NCBI GenBank assembly: GCA_025345505.1
Contig: JANVCC010000040.1
Span: 8,710,023-8,774,022, forward strand
Origin: Todiramphus chloris collaris
Lineage: Eukaryota; Chordata; Aves; Coraciiformes; Alcedinidae
Length of the DNA: 64,000 bases
Reading direction: 5' to 3'
Shown: piece by piece, positions 38,101 to 52,028 of the stretch
Position numbering within the stretch: position 1 is the stretch's first letter
How the letters are laid out: each line of letters begins with the position of its first letter
The notes under the pieces: generated by a model
What the model saw: the letters and a program-made list of their open reading frames with translations, nothing else
What the model was told of the DNA's origin: nothing
Databases searched by the model: none
Translations under genes and position numbers: made by a program

Positions 38101-41100
38101 TCCAATAATAAAAATAAAACTTTTCTCTGAGCGAAAGGAATAGTTGGAAACAAATTATTTCAAGTTGGAAAAGTCTTTGCAGAACAAATTCTGTAAAAAA
38201 AACTCCAACAAATCAACAAATCCAACCCTTACAACTGAATGCTACAGGTTTTTGAGAAAAGTAAAATATTTTTTTCCACTGATTTCTGCTAAAAGTTGCA
38301 CATAATAGGGGATACCAACTAGACAAAACTGCTCAGCTTTTCACCATTTAACAGGCCAGCTTAAAATTACATTAAGAAAACTGTAAGAGTAGAACTGCAG
38401 ATATCATCATAGTCTGGGCACTAGCAAAATTACTAATTCTTGGGATTAATATATTTGTAGCCTCCAGCTGGCCACTGTGCTGAGGTTTGTGATATATATC
38501 TTATTCTCAAATATAAATTCATCAGGAATGAGTGAAACCTATGAGATGTACGATGACCTCAAATATTAGTAGACCTTTTGAACTGGAAAACGCCATCTAT
38601 TCTAGCTTTTGTGCAATATTACAGGACTGAGTAAAATGGAATACAAGCAGATTCCTGCAAAGGTTTACTCTCGTAAAAGCTTAAATAAAACTGCAGCTTG
38701 AAGTCCTATTCGCATGCTTCAAAAGTCCATAAAAAAAATGCTTGCAGAACGCATTTACGCTTTTGAAGAGGTTTCAGTCCACTAGGTTAAGATATTTTCC
38801 TCAAATATAGAAAGCTCAAGAATCAAAAGATTTGCCTAGGTAATAAATTAGTATTTTTCACATAGTATCAAATAGCCAGCTATACACCACTGACATTTGA
38901 ACTAGTTTAATCAGCAAGAGATTTTTTTTTTAGCAACTCCCTCTGAAAAAGTTACTTCATAGAATAATACAGCAAAGCTCTCATGGTTAATACTGCACAT
39001 TTTGTTGACCATTTATTGATATGTGCACTTATTCCCCATTTACAGAAACCTTACATTCATTCCAAACAGCTGAGCTCAAATCTGGTCATGCTGCTGTGAT
39101 GCTCCAGACTAAACCTCCCTTTTCCCCTCCTCATAGGTCTGAGGCATTCCTGCATATCCCCCAAAGAGCTCAGAAATTAGCTTTCTAAATGGCAATACAT
39201 CACCCTTCCTGCAGACTTTTGGAATAATAAAACTGTAAATTAACTGCAGAAGCTTCACCAAATTAGAAGTCAAAGATGACTGCTTTTTTGGAATTAGTTT
39301 CTGGAATATTTCAGTATTAAGCCTTGAAACCATTTCTTGCAGTTGAAAAAGACCTGCACGTGGTTTCTGCCACAGTACCTGAATTGTCCAGAGGATGTCA
39401 CCTTTGAAATGCAAGGAATTGAGGCACCTTTGCCCAAATCCTGCTTCCACAATTGAAACTCAATGCACAGAGTTAGCCCTGGCTCAAAGGTGAGGCTGGA
39501 AAAACCAAGTCCTAGAAGCAGTATTAGCCAAATACTGCAACATGCCTCAGGCAGATGCTACAACAGCACCTTTTCTCATGCGGATTTGGAAAGGGTTTAA
39601 CTCCCACCAGAATCAATGAGAGTGAAGTTAATCCCACTGATGACTATTGCAGTTAGTTTGCCACATAATTAATGCCTCCAGTGACTAAGAATAGGTATTT
39701 ATAGGGCTGACACCCAAATGAGATTTGATGTACCCCACCTGCTGACATTTAATGCCTTAGACACTAAGTTCTCAGGTTTGATATCTACATGTTTGCCACA
39801 CAGACTTGTCCTCTTGGTCTTGCAGTGATACCAGCTATCCTTTGAGCTGCTGCTGGAAGTACGGTCTTCAGAATTTAAACATTCAAATGTTATTTTAGCA
39901 GCAGCATTTTTCTCTTGAAAATGAGTGAGACTGGGACTATTTTGATGGGTGTCTTATTTTAGCTTTTGACTTACTTTAGCTATTCATTAGCTTACACAAT
40001 CACTGGGAAGAGTATATACATATACTGAAAAAATATTTTTATTAAAATGCTTAGAGTAATGCAAATGTATTAGTTGCCACTATTTGCTACACTTTCTGAA
40101 GGTACTATCAGAAGATGTTGAAATGAAGGGTTGTGTTGATTTAAAGCAATACACTTCAGAGATTTTAGAGTTTGTCTTACTTTGTAGCACCTGCTCCTTT
40201 GCCCTGGATAGCATGGTTAGGGCATCCAAGTCCCCATTTCCATGAGGAGAGATTTCATAACATGTGTATTGGCCTCCATCCCTTGGGAAAGGCATTAGTC
40301 CCTTATTCTGACCAGCCACATGGATAAAGCCTCACTGCTTTTCAACATTCTACTAGTCTCTCAGTTGTCTCATCTCAGCAGGGAGGGCTGCCCTCAAAGT
40401 CCTGAGGAGAAGAGGTAATATGGATCATTTGGTTGAAGAATGAAATGAGAATGGGTGAACTGTGCAGTTGGAGTGATGCTGAAGGATGACAGCAGCATGC
40501 AGAAGTCAGCTGCAGCCCTGTGCATGGGATCACCAGGGAAATCTATACCCCAAGCAGTGCATTGGCTGATGGTTAGAAACTGAGGGAACACTACTGATTT
40601 GCACAACTCCCTATGTAGAAAAACATTTAAGAAAGATTAGATTGTCACAATTGCCCCTGACAAGAGTGCCTGTCTAGAGAAGCCTTGAGCCTAATCTGTG
40701 GGCTAGGACTGTGCTCTAGCCAAGACCTTAAAAATATTCCAGCACAGGCTGTCACCAGTGGTACATTTCCTTGTCACTCTCTACGTGTGACTGATTTGCC
40801 AAGATCAAGACTAAATTCATGATCAGCAGCAAGGGCACCTAACATGAATTATACAGCTGGCTTTCCTTCCTAGCCTCCTGGATACGCTAAAGAAAATGCT
40901 TTCCCTGCATACACTGTTGCTTTTTATATCCACACCATATTCTCTGGGTAATGATGCATGACAGCTCAGCTCAGCCCACTGTCTCCTCCCTGCTCCCAAA
41001 ACAAAGATGATGCTCAGTAACAAGAAGGCATTTGGCTATTAAATATCAAAGCCTGTATTAGAAAATGTATTGGTATCCTGGCAGAGCATCTTATGCCCTG

Positions 41101-42204
41101 TGATAACCTGGTAAAAACAAGAGGGAGTGGCAGAAGTGGTGATGATTTTCTGAAGTGAATTTAGCACTGAGGAAAGTGATGTTTGCTCAGTGCAGGGGCA
41201 GTGCCTCTGCAGAGAGCTCCTTCTACAAAGACAGAAGAGCTCTCAGTGCAGATAAGGGGCAGTAAAGAAAGCACAAAAAACAAGGAAATCAGCAGATTAG
41301 AGGAAAGAAGGACTAGGAAAGGTTCTTTCCTTTCTCTTCACCTTCCCAGAAATCATGGGTACAAAGCTGAAGCCACTAAACAAACAGTGCAACCAGTAAT
41401 AGTCTGTGAATTCAAAGGAACAGCGTTTAAGATCTCTAACAGTGATATCCTGGAGCTGACCAGGAGCTGGGAAATGACTGTCGGGGAAACAAAGCTTATA
41501 AAGTATCAGATTCTGGGAAGAAGCAAATTATTCTCCTCCCAAACACAGGATTCAGCCCAAAGCTGAAGTTGTAAAGCAAGGGAGATGGAGATGAACAATG
41601 AACAGAAAAATTCAGAGAGTGTTCTGAGCTTTCGCAGTAGTGAAGGATGATGTCTTGAGCATATTAACAAAGCAATAAATCCCACGAAGAAATCTGCCAC
41701 CTTTAAAGCACAGTGTATGCTTAGTCTTGAAAGTTTTTGCCCAAGGGAAGATGATACTGGAGTTTCAGTGTCAGCTCACATCTCAGAACCTCTTCTAAAG
41801 GTATCTTTAAGTAGGCTGCTCAATTTACTGGTATCAAATCTTGCAGTTTACCAAAGTGGCACAGTATCTTCTCTGAAGAATTAAATCATGAAGTTTTAGA
41901 CTGATGGACTGGGTTTCGCTTGCCATGCCAATGCAGAGATAATCAGTGATAATGAAGAAAGCTTTTTTTCCTAAGCCATTTCTACAGAAGTTTATAAGCC
42001 TCACTGCAGACAGTTATTTGGAAGTCAACAGGCTTATTCAAAGCTTTCACATTCTGTTCTCTGTGTGGGCTCACTCCTCCACTGAAGACACTGAAATCTT
42101 TTGATAGTGCATCAAAGAAAAACATTAATTAAAATGATTCTGATTAATTAAAATAGAAAGTGACAAAAACTAGACTTAAAAATCAAATTTAGATTAGATA
42201 TAAG

Positions 42205-42218
42205 AAAAAAAAAAAAAA
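42205..42218. repeat. Poly(A) run
   Basis: Fourteen consecutive A. Confidence 0.95.
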
Positions 42219-44003
42219 GCAGCTTTCCAGTAACTGTCTTACTGACAGAAAAGAAATTCTATAAACTCTACTAATAGAAGACCAGAACAAATGACAAGAT
42301 TTAAAGGTTGAAATACCGGTAAAGTATCACTGATTATCATTTAAATACTCTGCTGCATGAACCTGGGGGATTGTTTCACAAGCAGATAAGTAAATTCTTA
42401 TTTGTTTTTCCAACCAATGCAATCACTGTTGTTCAGTGACAGATTAGCATGGGCATTGCTCATAGTGACCTCCCACTACTTTGTAGTTACAATTTAGGTC
42501 TGGAAACTACTTTAACAAAAAACATAAGGAATCAACAAGCTGAAGAAGAGAGGCTGAAATTTAGATAACAGTAATGCCAAATTTATCGCCACAGTAGAAA
42601 TGTGATTCACTTTCACCAGTAAATCTACAAGAGTTTTTCATCCCTTCATCCCTGAATTACAGCCATCACATCATCTAAACCCATATATTATTCATACTTC
42701 TCTATTATTGCAGTAATCTCAAAAAGATGACTAAAAACCCAAACAAACATCTTACCATGGATTAGACTGTATTTCAATATCAGACAGCAAATTTATGGCA
42801 AATAATAGCGGTGTGTTGGAGCCTTTTTTTTGGCACAAATCATTGGCCTTTGTGCCCCCAAAAATCCTGACCAGCTTTCCTGCTAATTGCAGAACACTAA
42901 TTAAACAACAAAGATCTTCTGTTATCTATTTTTGGATGCTGCAAGCCTCTATCACAGATGGAAGGTGTTTGTTGCAGACTGAATTCAGACAGGTCTTCTG
43001 CTTAATCCTAACCTGTAGTCACAGTCATCAGTTTATATATTATTCATTTTATTAATCTAATATTTATCTACTATTTCACTGTATTTGATGGCAAAAACTA
43101 TCTCTGTGTATGACCATATGAGCTCATAATATTCGTGCTCCTTAAACACATCCTGAATTAATCTTTACATGCCCTATTTCCATTTCCCAAGGAACAGCTT
43201 TTTATTATCTTTTTTCATTATTAATCCTCTATATGGTCCTAAGCGAACACAGTAACACTTAACTACCCTCAACCCACAGTCTGTACCTTTTGGCACCAGT
43301 AAGAACACACAGCTGGAGCTGCAAGACAAGATGCAGGATGTCCTATAAGTAAAATTACTGCTGAAAAGAAAGTAGAAGGAGGTCTTTAAAGACTGAAGTG
43401 TCCCCATCTAACTCCTGTGTTAAGCCCCAGGAACTACAGGATAGCTTTATCAAAAGCATGGGTACCAAAGCCGAACAATGTGTGCGTATAGAAACCCAAA
43501 GGGTGCAGAATCTCACCCCACTTCTGGTGCACAGTTGAAATGGCAATCCCCATGTCTGGCAAGAGTAACTGGACAAACATTGCTGAATTAGTAATACCAG
43601 CACCTTACGACAGGCAAAGCTTATCTCCAGTTGAAAGTACACTGCCTGCAGATCTTAGCATTGACATATTCCTTGCCACCACTCACAGTGGTGCATCCTA
43701 CAGCAGCACAAGCCTTCACCCTGATTTCTGTTTGGCTATTTGCTATTTGGGCTGACCACATTCTTTGCCTCCCAGTTGCTTCTTCTGGGCAAGCTGCCTG
43801 TCTTCTAGGCAAAAGGTATGTCAGAGAGCCTCTAGATGATGTAACTCAGACTGGAAATGAAGGATCTGGCATATCAGGTAATTGCTCAAACTAAATGCAA
43901 CAAGATTTAAAACATGCTTTTAAATTTAAGGAAAAATGTAGTCTTTAAATGACTGCTCTAGAATTTAGGGGCTTAAAATGAAGCGTTACTGCATCCGATC
44001 AAA

Positions 44004-44038
44004 GAGTTATATAACTCAAAAAAAAAAAGTTATGTAAC
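44004..44038. repeat. 14-base palindrome, A-tract and near-copy
   Basis: GAGTTATATAACTC at 44004-44017 is perfectly self-complementary. It is followed by a run of A and then GTTATGTAAC at 44029-44038, a near-palindromic near-copy of its core. Confidence 0.7.
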
Positions 44039-47000
44039 TGCTCAGTGTGGCCTTTGCACAATATATTTAAGAAATAAAAAGCACTTCTGATACTAACCCT
44101 CCTATCCAGGCTCTATAATGACAGGTTTTAGTTTTGAAAACACAGCAGTCTCTGTACAGGCTTGCAGTCCCCTTCTATTGTCCTTACAGAGGCTTCTGCT
44201 GGTTATTTTCTACTGCTGGAGGTTGACTGAAACTGAAAGGGTTTTGAAACCAGCTGCAGCAGAAGCTGATCATGATGTGCAACCCTATGGTTCCAGGTTT
44301 GGCATCCAGCACAAGCCAGACTGTATCCCAGCCTAGTGCAGCACATCAGTTGAAACAGCCTTTCACTGCAGTCTCCTTACAATTTAAATTGGCTACAAAC
44401 AATCTGTTAATGTCTTCAGACTTCAAGCTTCGCTGTAGGTTACAGCATTTAGCCCCCCTGGGTGGCAGGTGCCTCTCTGCCATGGCTCTCTTGAGAATGT
44501 TAAACACAGACACTTCACAATTGGAATTTCTAGCAAGCAGCCTTCATTTGTGTGAAAGGCAAGATATTCCTGAAATAACTTGAAAACCTGAAGTTAAGAG
44601 GGAAGAAGTCCATTAACAAGTTGAAGCCTTGATCTACAACAAGGCTTTTAGCACTTTATCTAATCTAATTTGTACTTAATAAGACAGCTTTTCTCAAAGA
44701 GTGCATCCACAATCCCTGGTAAGAACCCCTGTGAACGAAATTAATGATCTCATACTTTCTGCAGAGTTCAGTTTTATATCATTAGATATTCTGCTTGAAA
44801 TTTATAGATAGTCCTGGTGCTGCTTTTGCCTTATAATGATGTCATTTCCACAGGTAATTAATCCCATTGATGAATTCTATTTGTTACTTTTAGAGAGGCA
44901 GCTGAGAGAGCTTCCACTCATAACTCTATTAGAGTTAGGTCAAAATAAAAAAGTTGCCCAGAAAACCAAGAACAGGCAGGTGATTACGACCTGGGTCGAG
45001 AAGTCTTGCAAGTTATTCATTCACTGACTCTTAACCAAAGAGTGAAAGAAGTATACTGTAAGTCATGCCCAAACATGACTAAAAATTTGAGGATTTGACA
45101 GGCAAAATAAGTGATTACACACTCATTTTAGGTTTAAAATATCTGGGGACACAGATAGTTTTCACATTTTCATTTAATATCCTATTTCACTGCAGGTTCA
45201 TCTCACTCCTATGTGCTATTGGTGGCTATAAATATGCAGAGATCACCTCCATCCTCAGACTTACCATCACCTTTTATCCCAACCACATTCTGAATCATAC
45301 TAAAAGACAAAATAATGTCTCACATGTGACAGCAGATGTCACAAGTCTATTCCTAGCCATTGGAGAGGCATGTAGAGGTTGTGTGATTGGTCACGCTGAT
45401 CCTCTTCACTGCCTACTAAGTACTGGTGAATGTAATAGAGCAAAAATAATGGATACAGGAATTATAGGAGGCAGTCTTTCACATTCAAGAGGGAATTAAC
45501 TGTACCATCTCCTATAGTATTGTTTGTTTTTTAAATTTCATAAGTAGTACTGTGCATTTCTGGATATACACCCTTGCCAATGCCTGTATTTGAGAGCAGC
45601 TTTTCTTTATATTGTCTTTCTGAAAATGTTACTGGTTCCACTTCTACCTTAGGTCAATATTAAAACTGAAACATTACAATCAGTTTCTGCTTGGCAGGGT
45701 CAACAGCATTGGTCTGTACATAAACCCTAAAGACTGAGGAAGTGTCTTTTTGTTGATAACCTGAGTTTTAAATTTAGGGGCAGGACAAACTTCAGCCTCA
45801 AGACATATTAGAAAGGGGAAAAATGAAAAGCATTTCAATGACTACAATTACGCTTCGTTAATAGTCTCATTTTGTGAAACAACATTGGAAACTCTACCTT
45901 TTGTCTTTTGTTCACCCATGCCAAACATTTGTATTAACTGTCTTTCTTTCAAGGTGAGATTTTGAAGGCGAATCATTTGTTATTTATTCTCAGTCTTGCG
46001 TGCAGTAGCAAAACCAGGAAAAGCTGCACACAAAATTCCTGATGCTATAGTAACACTTTGAACTAACCAAGTTAACTCGGATCACATAGTTGAAAACTAA
46101 CCACACAAATCTAAAAACCAGTGAAGTTTCTACTACATCCTGGTGAAGTGGGCACGACTGTGGGTGCTGGTGACTTCAACTGTAAGACAAAGTGTCCTCA
46201 GATCTCTCTATTTGTCATGGGCCCTGTCTGTGTGCCAACTGTCTGAGAGCAAGCTCAGCTGCAAAGGCACCCCACTCACACCAGAACACACACACTGCAA
46301 AAAGCACACTGCTGAAACACAGAAGTGTGTTACACAAACCTGGCCTTCATTTGAGCAAATACTGTAGTACTTTATGTAGGTCTTGAATCAACCCAGCAGC
46401 CAGCTTCTCAGCAAAGCACTTGGTATCTATATCTGGTGGAGTTGAAGGTGCTAAGCATTCCCCCAGCTGCTCAATAGAGCTGTACTGCCCAGGGAGAGCA
46501 TCCTGCACTACAACTGCGTGCTGCTTCAAAGAGGGTTTTTTGGGTTTTTTTTTTAAAGCTGCTATTTGAAATCCAACTATGGATTTCAAGTCTTGAAATC
46601 TGTTTTCTACTTTAAGCATGATGAAGAGAATGCTTCAGAGCATTTACCAACAGAACAGAAACAGGTTTTCACAGACATTATGCTGTGTCATCCTAGGCCA
46701 GGGATGTGTGAGGAAACTGTGGAAAAGATGCACTTTACCACGTGCAAGAGAAGGATGCAGCTATCAACTAACTAAAAGGTCAGATACCATCTCTTCAGTT
46801 AGCTGGACCTAACACTTCAGTTAGAAACTTCTAGCTAGTTTCAGTTAGAAACAGTCCAAATATAATGCAGAAGATAAAACCCAAAAGATTCACTTAAAGC
46901 CCAACCAGTATATGGTAGCAGACAAAATGTAGTTCATAATGTGCTTACATTTCTGTAAGAAAAGAAATTCTATGCCTCAACACAAAACACTAAGACCACA

Positions 47001-50000
47001 GGCCAGTTCTCAAGAACCACACAGGGCACGGCTGCAGACAGACACGCAAGAGCAGGACAGAGATATTCCCCTGCTGAGCCCCATCACCAGTTCCAGTCCA
47101 GCACCCCAGAGCTCAGGCGGGGGTGGATGCAACCTGCCCAAGACACACAATCAGACAGGGAGGATTTGCGTGATGCTGCCATGCATTGCCCCAGGACACA
47201 AGATCTATTTGCAGAGTAAACTCTGCAAGGCTGGGAAGAACCCCAGATTAGAACTGCATCCTACACAGTTTTCCTGTCTTTTCTATCACAGAAATTGGAA
47301 GAGACAGCTTCAGTAACAGTGCCACCTCCCCTCTGAAAGCCTCTGCTTTTCTATTAATAATTTCTTGCATCTCGCTCTCATCATGAAATGGATTACAGTG
47401 TGATATCTCTGCCACTGACCAAAGAAAGCCATCACCATCCCCATTCAATCTCTTAAGTTTCTAAAGGCTCTTTACTCTCTTCATGCTACCTGAGGAAACT
47501 TTTCTTTAAAAGACATTTCAACACTCTCCCCGTCATATCACTCTTATTAGAAAGGAAAAAAAAACCAAACTCTTTTGACCTGACAATGCAGGTTACTAAA
47601 AGTCTTTTGAGATGTCTGCTCTGTCTACCTGCAGAAATTCATACCAAAAATCTCACAACCAGCATTATTGAAATCTAAACTAGGAAACTTACCTTTTTCC
47701 TTTATTTCCCTACCTTTTCATCAAGATCTCCTGCAAGAAAAAGTGAGTAGAGCTGCCTAGACCTATAGTGACCCACTTCACATTCTTTTCTCAATTTGTA
47801 CAGGTAACAACAATGGAAGACAAGACTTGCATTAACAAGAAAATACCCTCCACTGCCATACAGGCAGAATAAAATACATACCATTTTCTTCTGGGGGAGG
47901 GGGGGCAATAGTATATTTGCAGCAGAAACTACTTTTACTGGAATTATACTGCTGCAAACTAGAAGAATGTATTTTTGACTGTGATCCTTTCTCCCTATGT
48001 ATTTATTTCTGTATGTAACATGTTAACATGGGTAAAAGTATACATAATTAGAGAACAGTCCAAAGCATGTGGAACCAAAAATTAATGCGTATAACATGGA
48101 TTTTAAACACTTTCTCTGCTTTCCTCTATTTATCATGAAAATATCACAGATGAGGAGTATGCAACTAGTTTAGTTCTCCATTCCCATTTTGTGCAGTGAA
48201 TCAAAGAGCTCCACTTGTATCATCTAATTGCCAGTAACTGGGCACAGTCCCAGTATATGTAGGTTGTTCTGCAAACAATGAAGCTGAGCCCAATTTTATT
48301 ATGAATTCTTGTCCCCTACATCTTCCCATCCCCACTAAAATATTCTCAGCATTCTTGTGTCTCAGACTCTATCCTAAGACCCTCAGTTCCAAACCACCTT
48401 CTACACCCTCTGCGGTTAATCACTGCAATGCTCCCAGGTCCTTTCCACAAGCTAAACTCCCTCCTGCCACTTCTTTTGTTTGGATGGAGTAAAGACCTGA
48501 ATGCAGATCACCTGGAGGTAGAAGGAGGGGAAAAAAATGGAGAAGAGGATAAGAATAGTCCTTGACAAGAAAACATCATCTAGAAGTGGCCAACTTCTTA
48601 TAATACCACCAAAAGATAAACTGGATGACTCCATATTTTGAAGATTTGGAAGACTCTGTCCCCACCCCACCACTTCTTGCATTTAAAAAACCCAACAAAC
48701 CAAACAAAAAACATGACAAAGAGACCCTGCTCCCCATCTCCTCAGGAAGAGCTGTCAAGCTGCAAGTTATCATTGAAGAGGTTCTCAGCTGATTTCCAGA
48801 CCAAGTTATTGGTATTTTGAGGGCCCATACAGGTTCTTCTCCAAATTCTGCCTTTGATTCAGTGAAAATTCACAGTGATTTTGATGAAAACACTGTGAGC
48901 TCTGACATTTTTCTATAAAATGCTTTCATGGAAATACTTGTATCATTCCACTTGCAACAACTATCACAATATCTCCTCAATACTATGTGTATAAAAACAA
49001 TGTGATTTCTAACAATTAATATGATGCAATTACTCTGTGCATTATTTTAAAAAACTCAATTTATTTGTACATCTATACTGCACAGATTTTTTTCAAATAG
49101 AAGAAATGTGTTCAGTTGTGCACTCTATACCATGCTGACAACTCATTGAGTAATGTCGACCTCAGAATGTATTTTCTAGTCCAATTATACTATAGGGGCA
49201 TATTTGAGCATGATGCATAATACAAAGAAGATACACACATAAATCCCATTATTGTTAATGGAAAATATGTGCCTTGCACCTCCCATACGCTGTTTAAAAA
49301 ACTATGCCCCACAGAATCATTTTAAATAACTCATATTCTACACAGTATGAACCTGTTATCTAAAAATCTGCTCTATTATCAAGGGACAAGAGACAGTTTA
49401 CAAAGAACAAGTCTTATGGTTTCAGTCCCTTTGAGTTTCTAACATTTTCTTTTGAATACTAAAAACGTAAAGCAGTCTGTATCATTCAAATAACCTAATT
49501 TTCCAATTTACCTTCATTAACATTGCTGGCTGAAGCCAATTACAAATGCCTTAAGGCTTATAGTCTCATCAGCATAGTGTGACAGGTCAAATTTTATTGT
49601 TTGCTCCATCCATCATTACTGACACAGTAATTCAAAGTACAGAAGGCACAGTCTACTCACTGATTCTTCTTCCTCCCTGTGCACCTGCTGTAATTTTAAT
49701 ATAGAAGCTTACTTATACAGTATATTGTCTTCTGTCATTCAGGGCAGGCTTCTTTCACACGTGCAAGAAGAACAAGCCCCATGTTAGGCTTTTCTTCAAG
49801 CAGCATCCAATGTTCTCTCATTTGGGGAAAGGTGACCGAGCAAGTCATCACTGGTGATGCATTTCATCAACAAATACTTGTAATAAATCTAATGCAATAT
49901 GATAATGAAAATTAAAAACAAAAATTCAGCCAGAGAACAACCAACAACAAGAAAACAACAAAAAGGTTTGAGTGATGTAAAGAACTAGTCGAGATGTCAG

Positions 50001-50696
50001 TTTACTGTGAAAAACATCACTGGTAGGCCTACATCTCCCAGCCTAAAGATGGGCATGTAACTTGATTTTTCAAGACACTAATGAGATGCAGTCTCATTTA
50101 ATTCAATGGGGCTTCAGCACATATATTTAAAAAGACTCCTTAGGAGAAGGCTGATTTTCTGAGGTTTTGGAATACCAAGCAGACAAGAGTGGGAGTGTTA
50201 CATATTTACACTTCTAATTATTGGCAGTAGTTACCTAGGCACCTAAATAAAAACATTGTCTTCAATGCTGTAGGAACTCATAAATGGGAAGGAAAAAAAA
50301 TCAGGGACATACTAAACATTGTTTCATCCCCCCCAAATCATGTGGGCAAATCAGAAAGGCACAGGGAGCAAATGTTTCCTGCAATGAGTTTCCCTTCTTC
50401 AGCATCAGTCTTTGCTATGTAAAGGAAGTCAGTATCCTTCCTCTTTAAAAAAAGGCCAACCAAACAACCCTCACAAAACACCGAAACCAGAACGAAACAT
50501 GAATCTAGATTAACATTATTTTAGCATGTTACAAATTGTCATAATGAAATCCCAGAATACTCACTGTTGTTTGACAAACCCTTGGCTGAGTCCTTTAGAT
50601 ACATATGACTCAAGCACATACCCCATCCTCCACTCCCCCCACCCCTCACGAGTTTCTTTGGGTGATCTGGTAACAGCTGACATGTAAACAGGAGAC

Positions 50697-50865
50697 GCTG
50701 CATTATCATGCAGCAGGTCTAATTACTAAGAGACTAATTACTGCTAAGAGTCCTCATGACTCTTGGTGGATAAACATAAATATATCTTCCTTATGGATAT
50801 ATTCATTTTAAGTGAATCCTATTAATTGAATTCTAATCAATTTAAATGAATTCAATATTTAAAAA
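50697..50865. promoter_or_regulatory. AT-rich cluster of TAAT motifs with short inverted and direct repeats
   Basis: CTAATTACT is directly repeated at 50719-50727 and 50734-50742. AAGAGTC at 50746-50752 pairs with GACTCTT at 50758-50764. ATTGAATTC at 50825-50833 pairs with GAATTCAAT at 50848-50856. Further TAAT/ATTA cores (TATTAATTG, TCTAATCAA) lie between. The density is suggestive of a homeodomain-responsive noncoding element, but AT-rich sequence produces such motifs readily. Confidence 0.35.
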
Positions 50866-50918
50866 AAAGCATGTAAACACTCCACAATGTTCTAATTTAC
50901 TTTACTTATTTATAATCC

Positions 50919-50940
50919 GGGGGGGGGGTGGGGGGGGAGG
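50919..50940. repeat. Poly(G) tract, potential G-quadruplex
   Basis: Ten G, one T, eight G, one A, then GG. On the minus (transcribed-sense) strand this reads as poly(C), so a quadruplex would form in DNA or antisense RNA only. Confidence 0.9.
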
Positions 50941-52008
50941 TACTGGTGAAACAAGACAACCATCAAGAAGCCCTGTACTTCCACAGCACCAGAAAGAGAA
51001 GCTCTTTCAGTCCCTTTAGAGAGCTGTACAAATATTATCAGAGCCATTTGGGAAAACTGGCTTGTAAAGAATTTAAGGGAGTTGGATGTGAAAGAAGCAG
51101 CCTTATGCTGCCTGAAGCGTCATCTCTTCCTGTCGCTCAGTGATAGTGCACATTTGTTGGAAATCTGAAGGTTATTCTATTCTGCACAGGTTCTTATATT
51201 GCATTTCCCAGCATGGTATTTATACACTACTGCTACAGCTACATATTGAGAAAGTTCTTTTTAGGGAGTTTAGAACAATGTTTTCTCTGTATTAAAGCTA
51301 CCAAAATAATATGAAGAATGAATTACTACTTGTAACAACATGCCTAATAGAGACATTTTAATCATGATTTCCTCCAGATTCTTTGGGCTTAACCTGATAA
51401 TTAAAACACTCAACTCTAACAAGCCTTATCTATGGTAAAATAGATTCAGGAATTAAAGAAGGAAAAAACCAAGGATTTAGAAACTGACAAAATATGTTAA
51501 TCAGAGAACCCAGCCTGTGCAAAGCCAAATTGTTTTGGACTGAGCAATGTTGGACTATGGAGAAACAAACTAAAAATACCATTTCCCTGCTAGGCAAGGT
51601 TAGAGAAAGGAGATAACACTGCCATTCCCCAATTAGACCAACCTACTCGTTAAAACTTGGAGATACAACTTTGGATAAATTTTACTTTCCATCAGGGCCT
51701 TTCGCTCACTGGCCACAGTAGAGATCAAAGTGGCAGGAATTTTAAGTCATGTCTCTTAAAGGAAATTATATCAAAGTACAACAAAACCAGGCTGTGATCC
51801 ATCTAACTTGGTCCACAGAATGCCTCCAATATTTCTCTGTCCTGCCTTTACACAGAAAAGAGTACCATCCTCCTGTAGAGCCAAAGCAACCCCCTTCTAT
51901 TTCTAACCCTGACCAGTGGCTTGAACAGTTTCAAGTAGGCAGTTTCTCATACCAGTGTCCTCTGTATAAGAGGATTCTTCATGGTATTAAAAAGTTGTTT
52001 TGGTTACC

Positions 52009-52028
52009 ACCCCTCCCCCCCCCCCCCC
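52009..52028. repeat. Poly(C) tract; G-rich in the SPOCK1 pre-mRNA sense
   Basis: CCACCCCTCC-type sequence leads into fourteen C (52015-52028). Because SPOCK1 is on the minus strand, the pre-mRNA carries the G-run and could form a quadruplex together with the neighbouring shorter G-runs. Confidence 0.88.

Noticed and set aside
39109-39450. 113-codon minus-strand open frame
   Set aside because: In the same sense as SPOCK1, but no recognisable domain, no flanking splice-site pair in a consistent frame, and length is compatible with chance in 64 kb.
41183-41566. 127-codon plus-strand open frame rich in K, E, S and T
   Set aside because: Low-complexity charged composition from A/G-rich DNA, with no recognised motif.
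45095-45499. 134-codon plus-strand open frame, the longest in the window
   Set aside because: No family resemblance, no promoter, polyadenylation or splice context that stands out. Antisense to SPOCK1.
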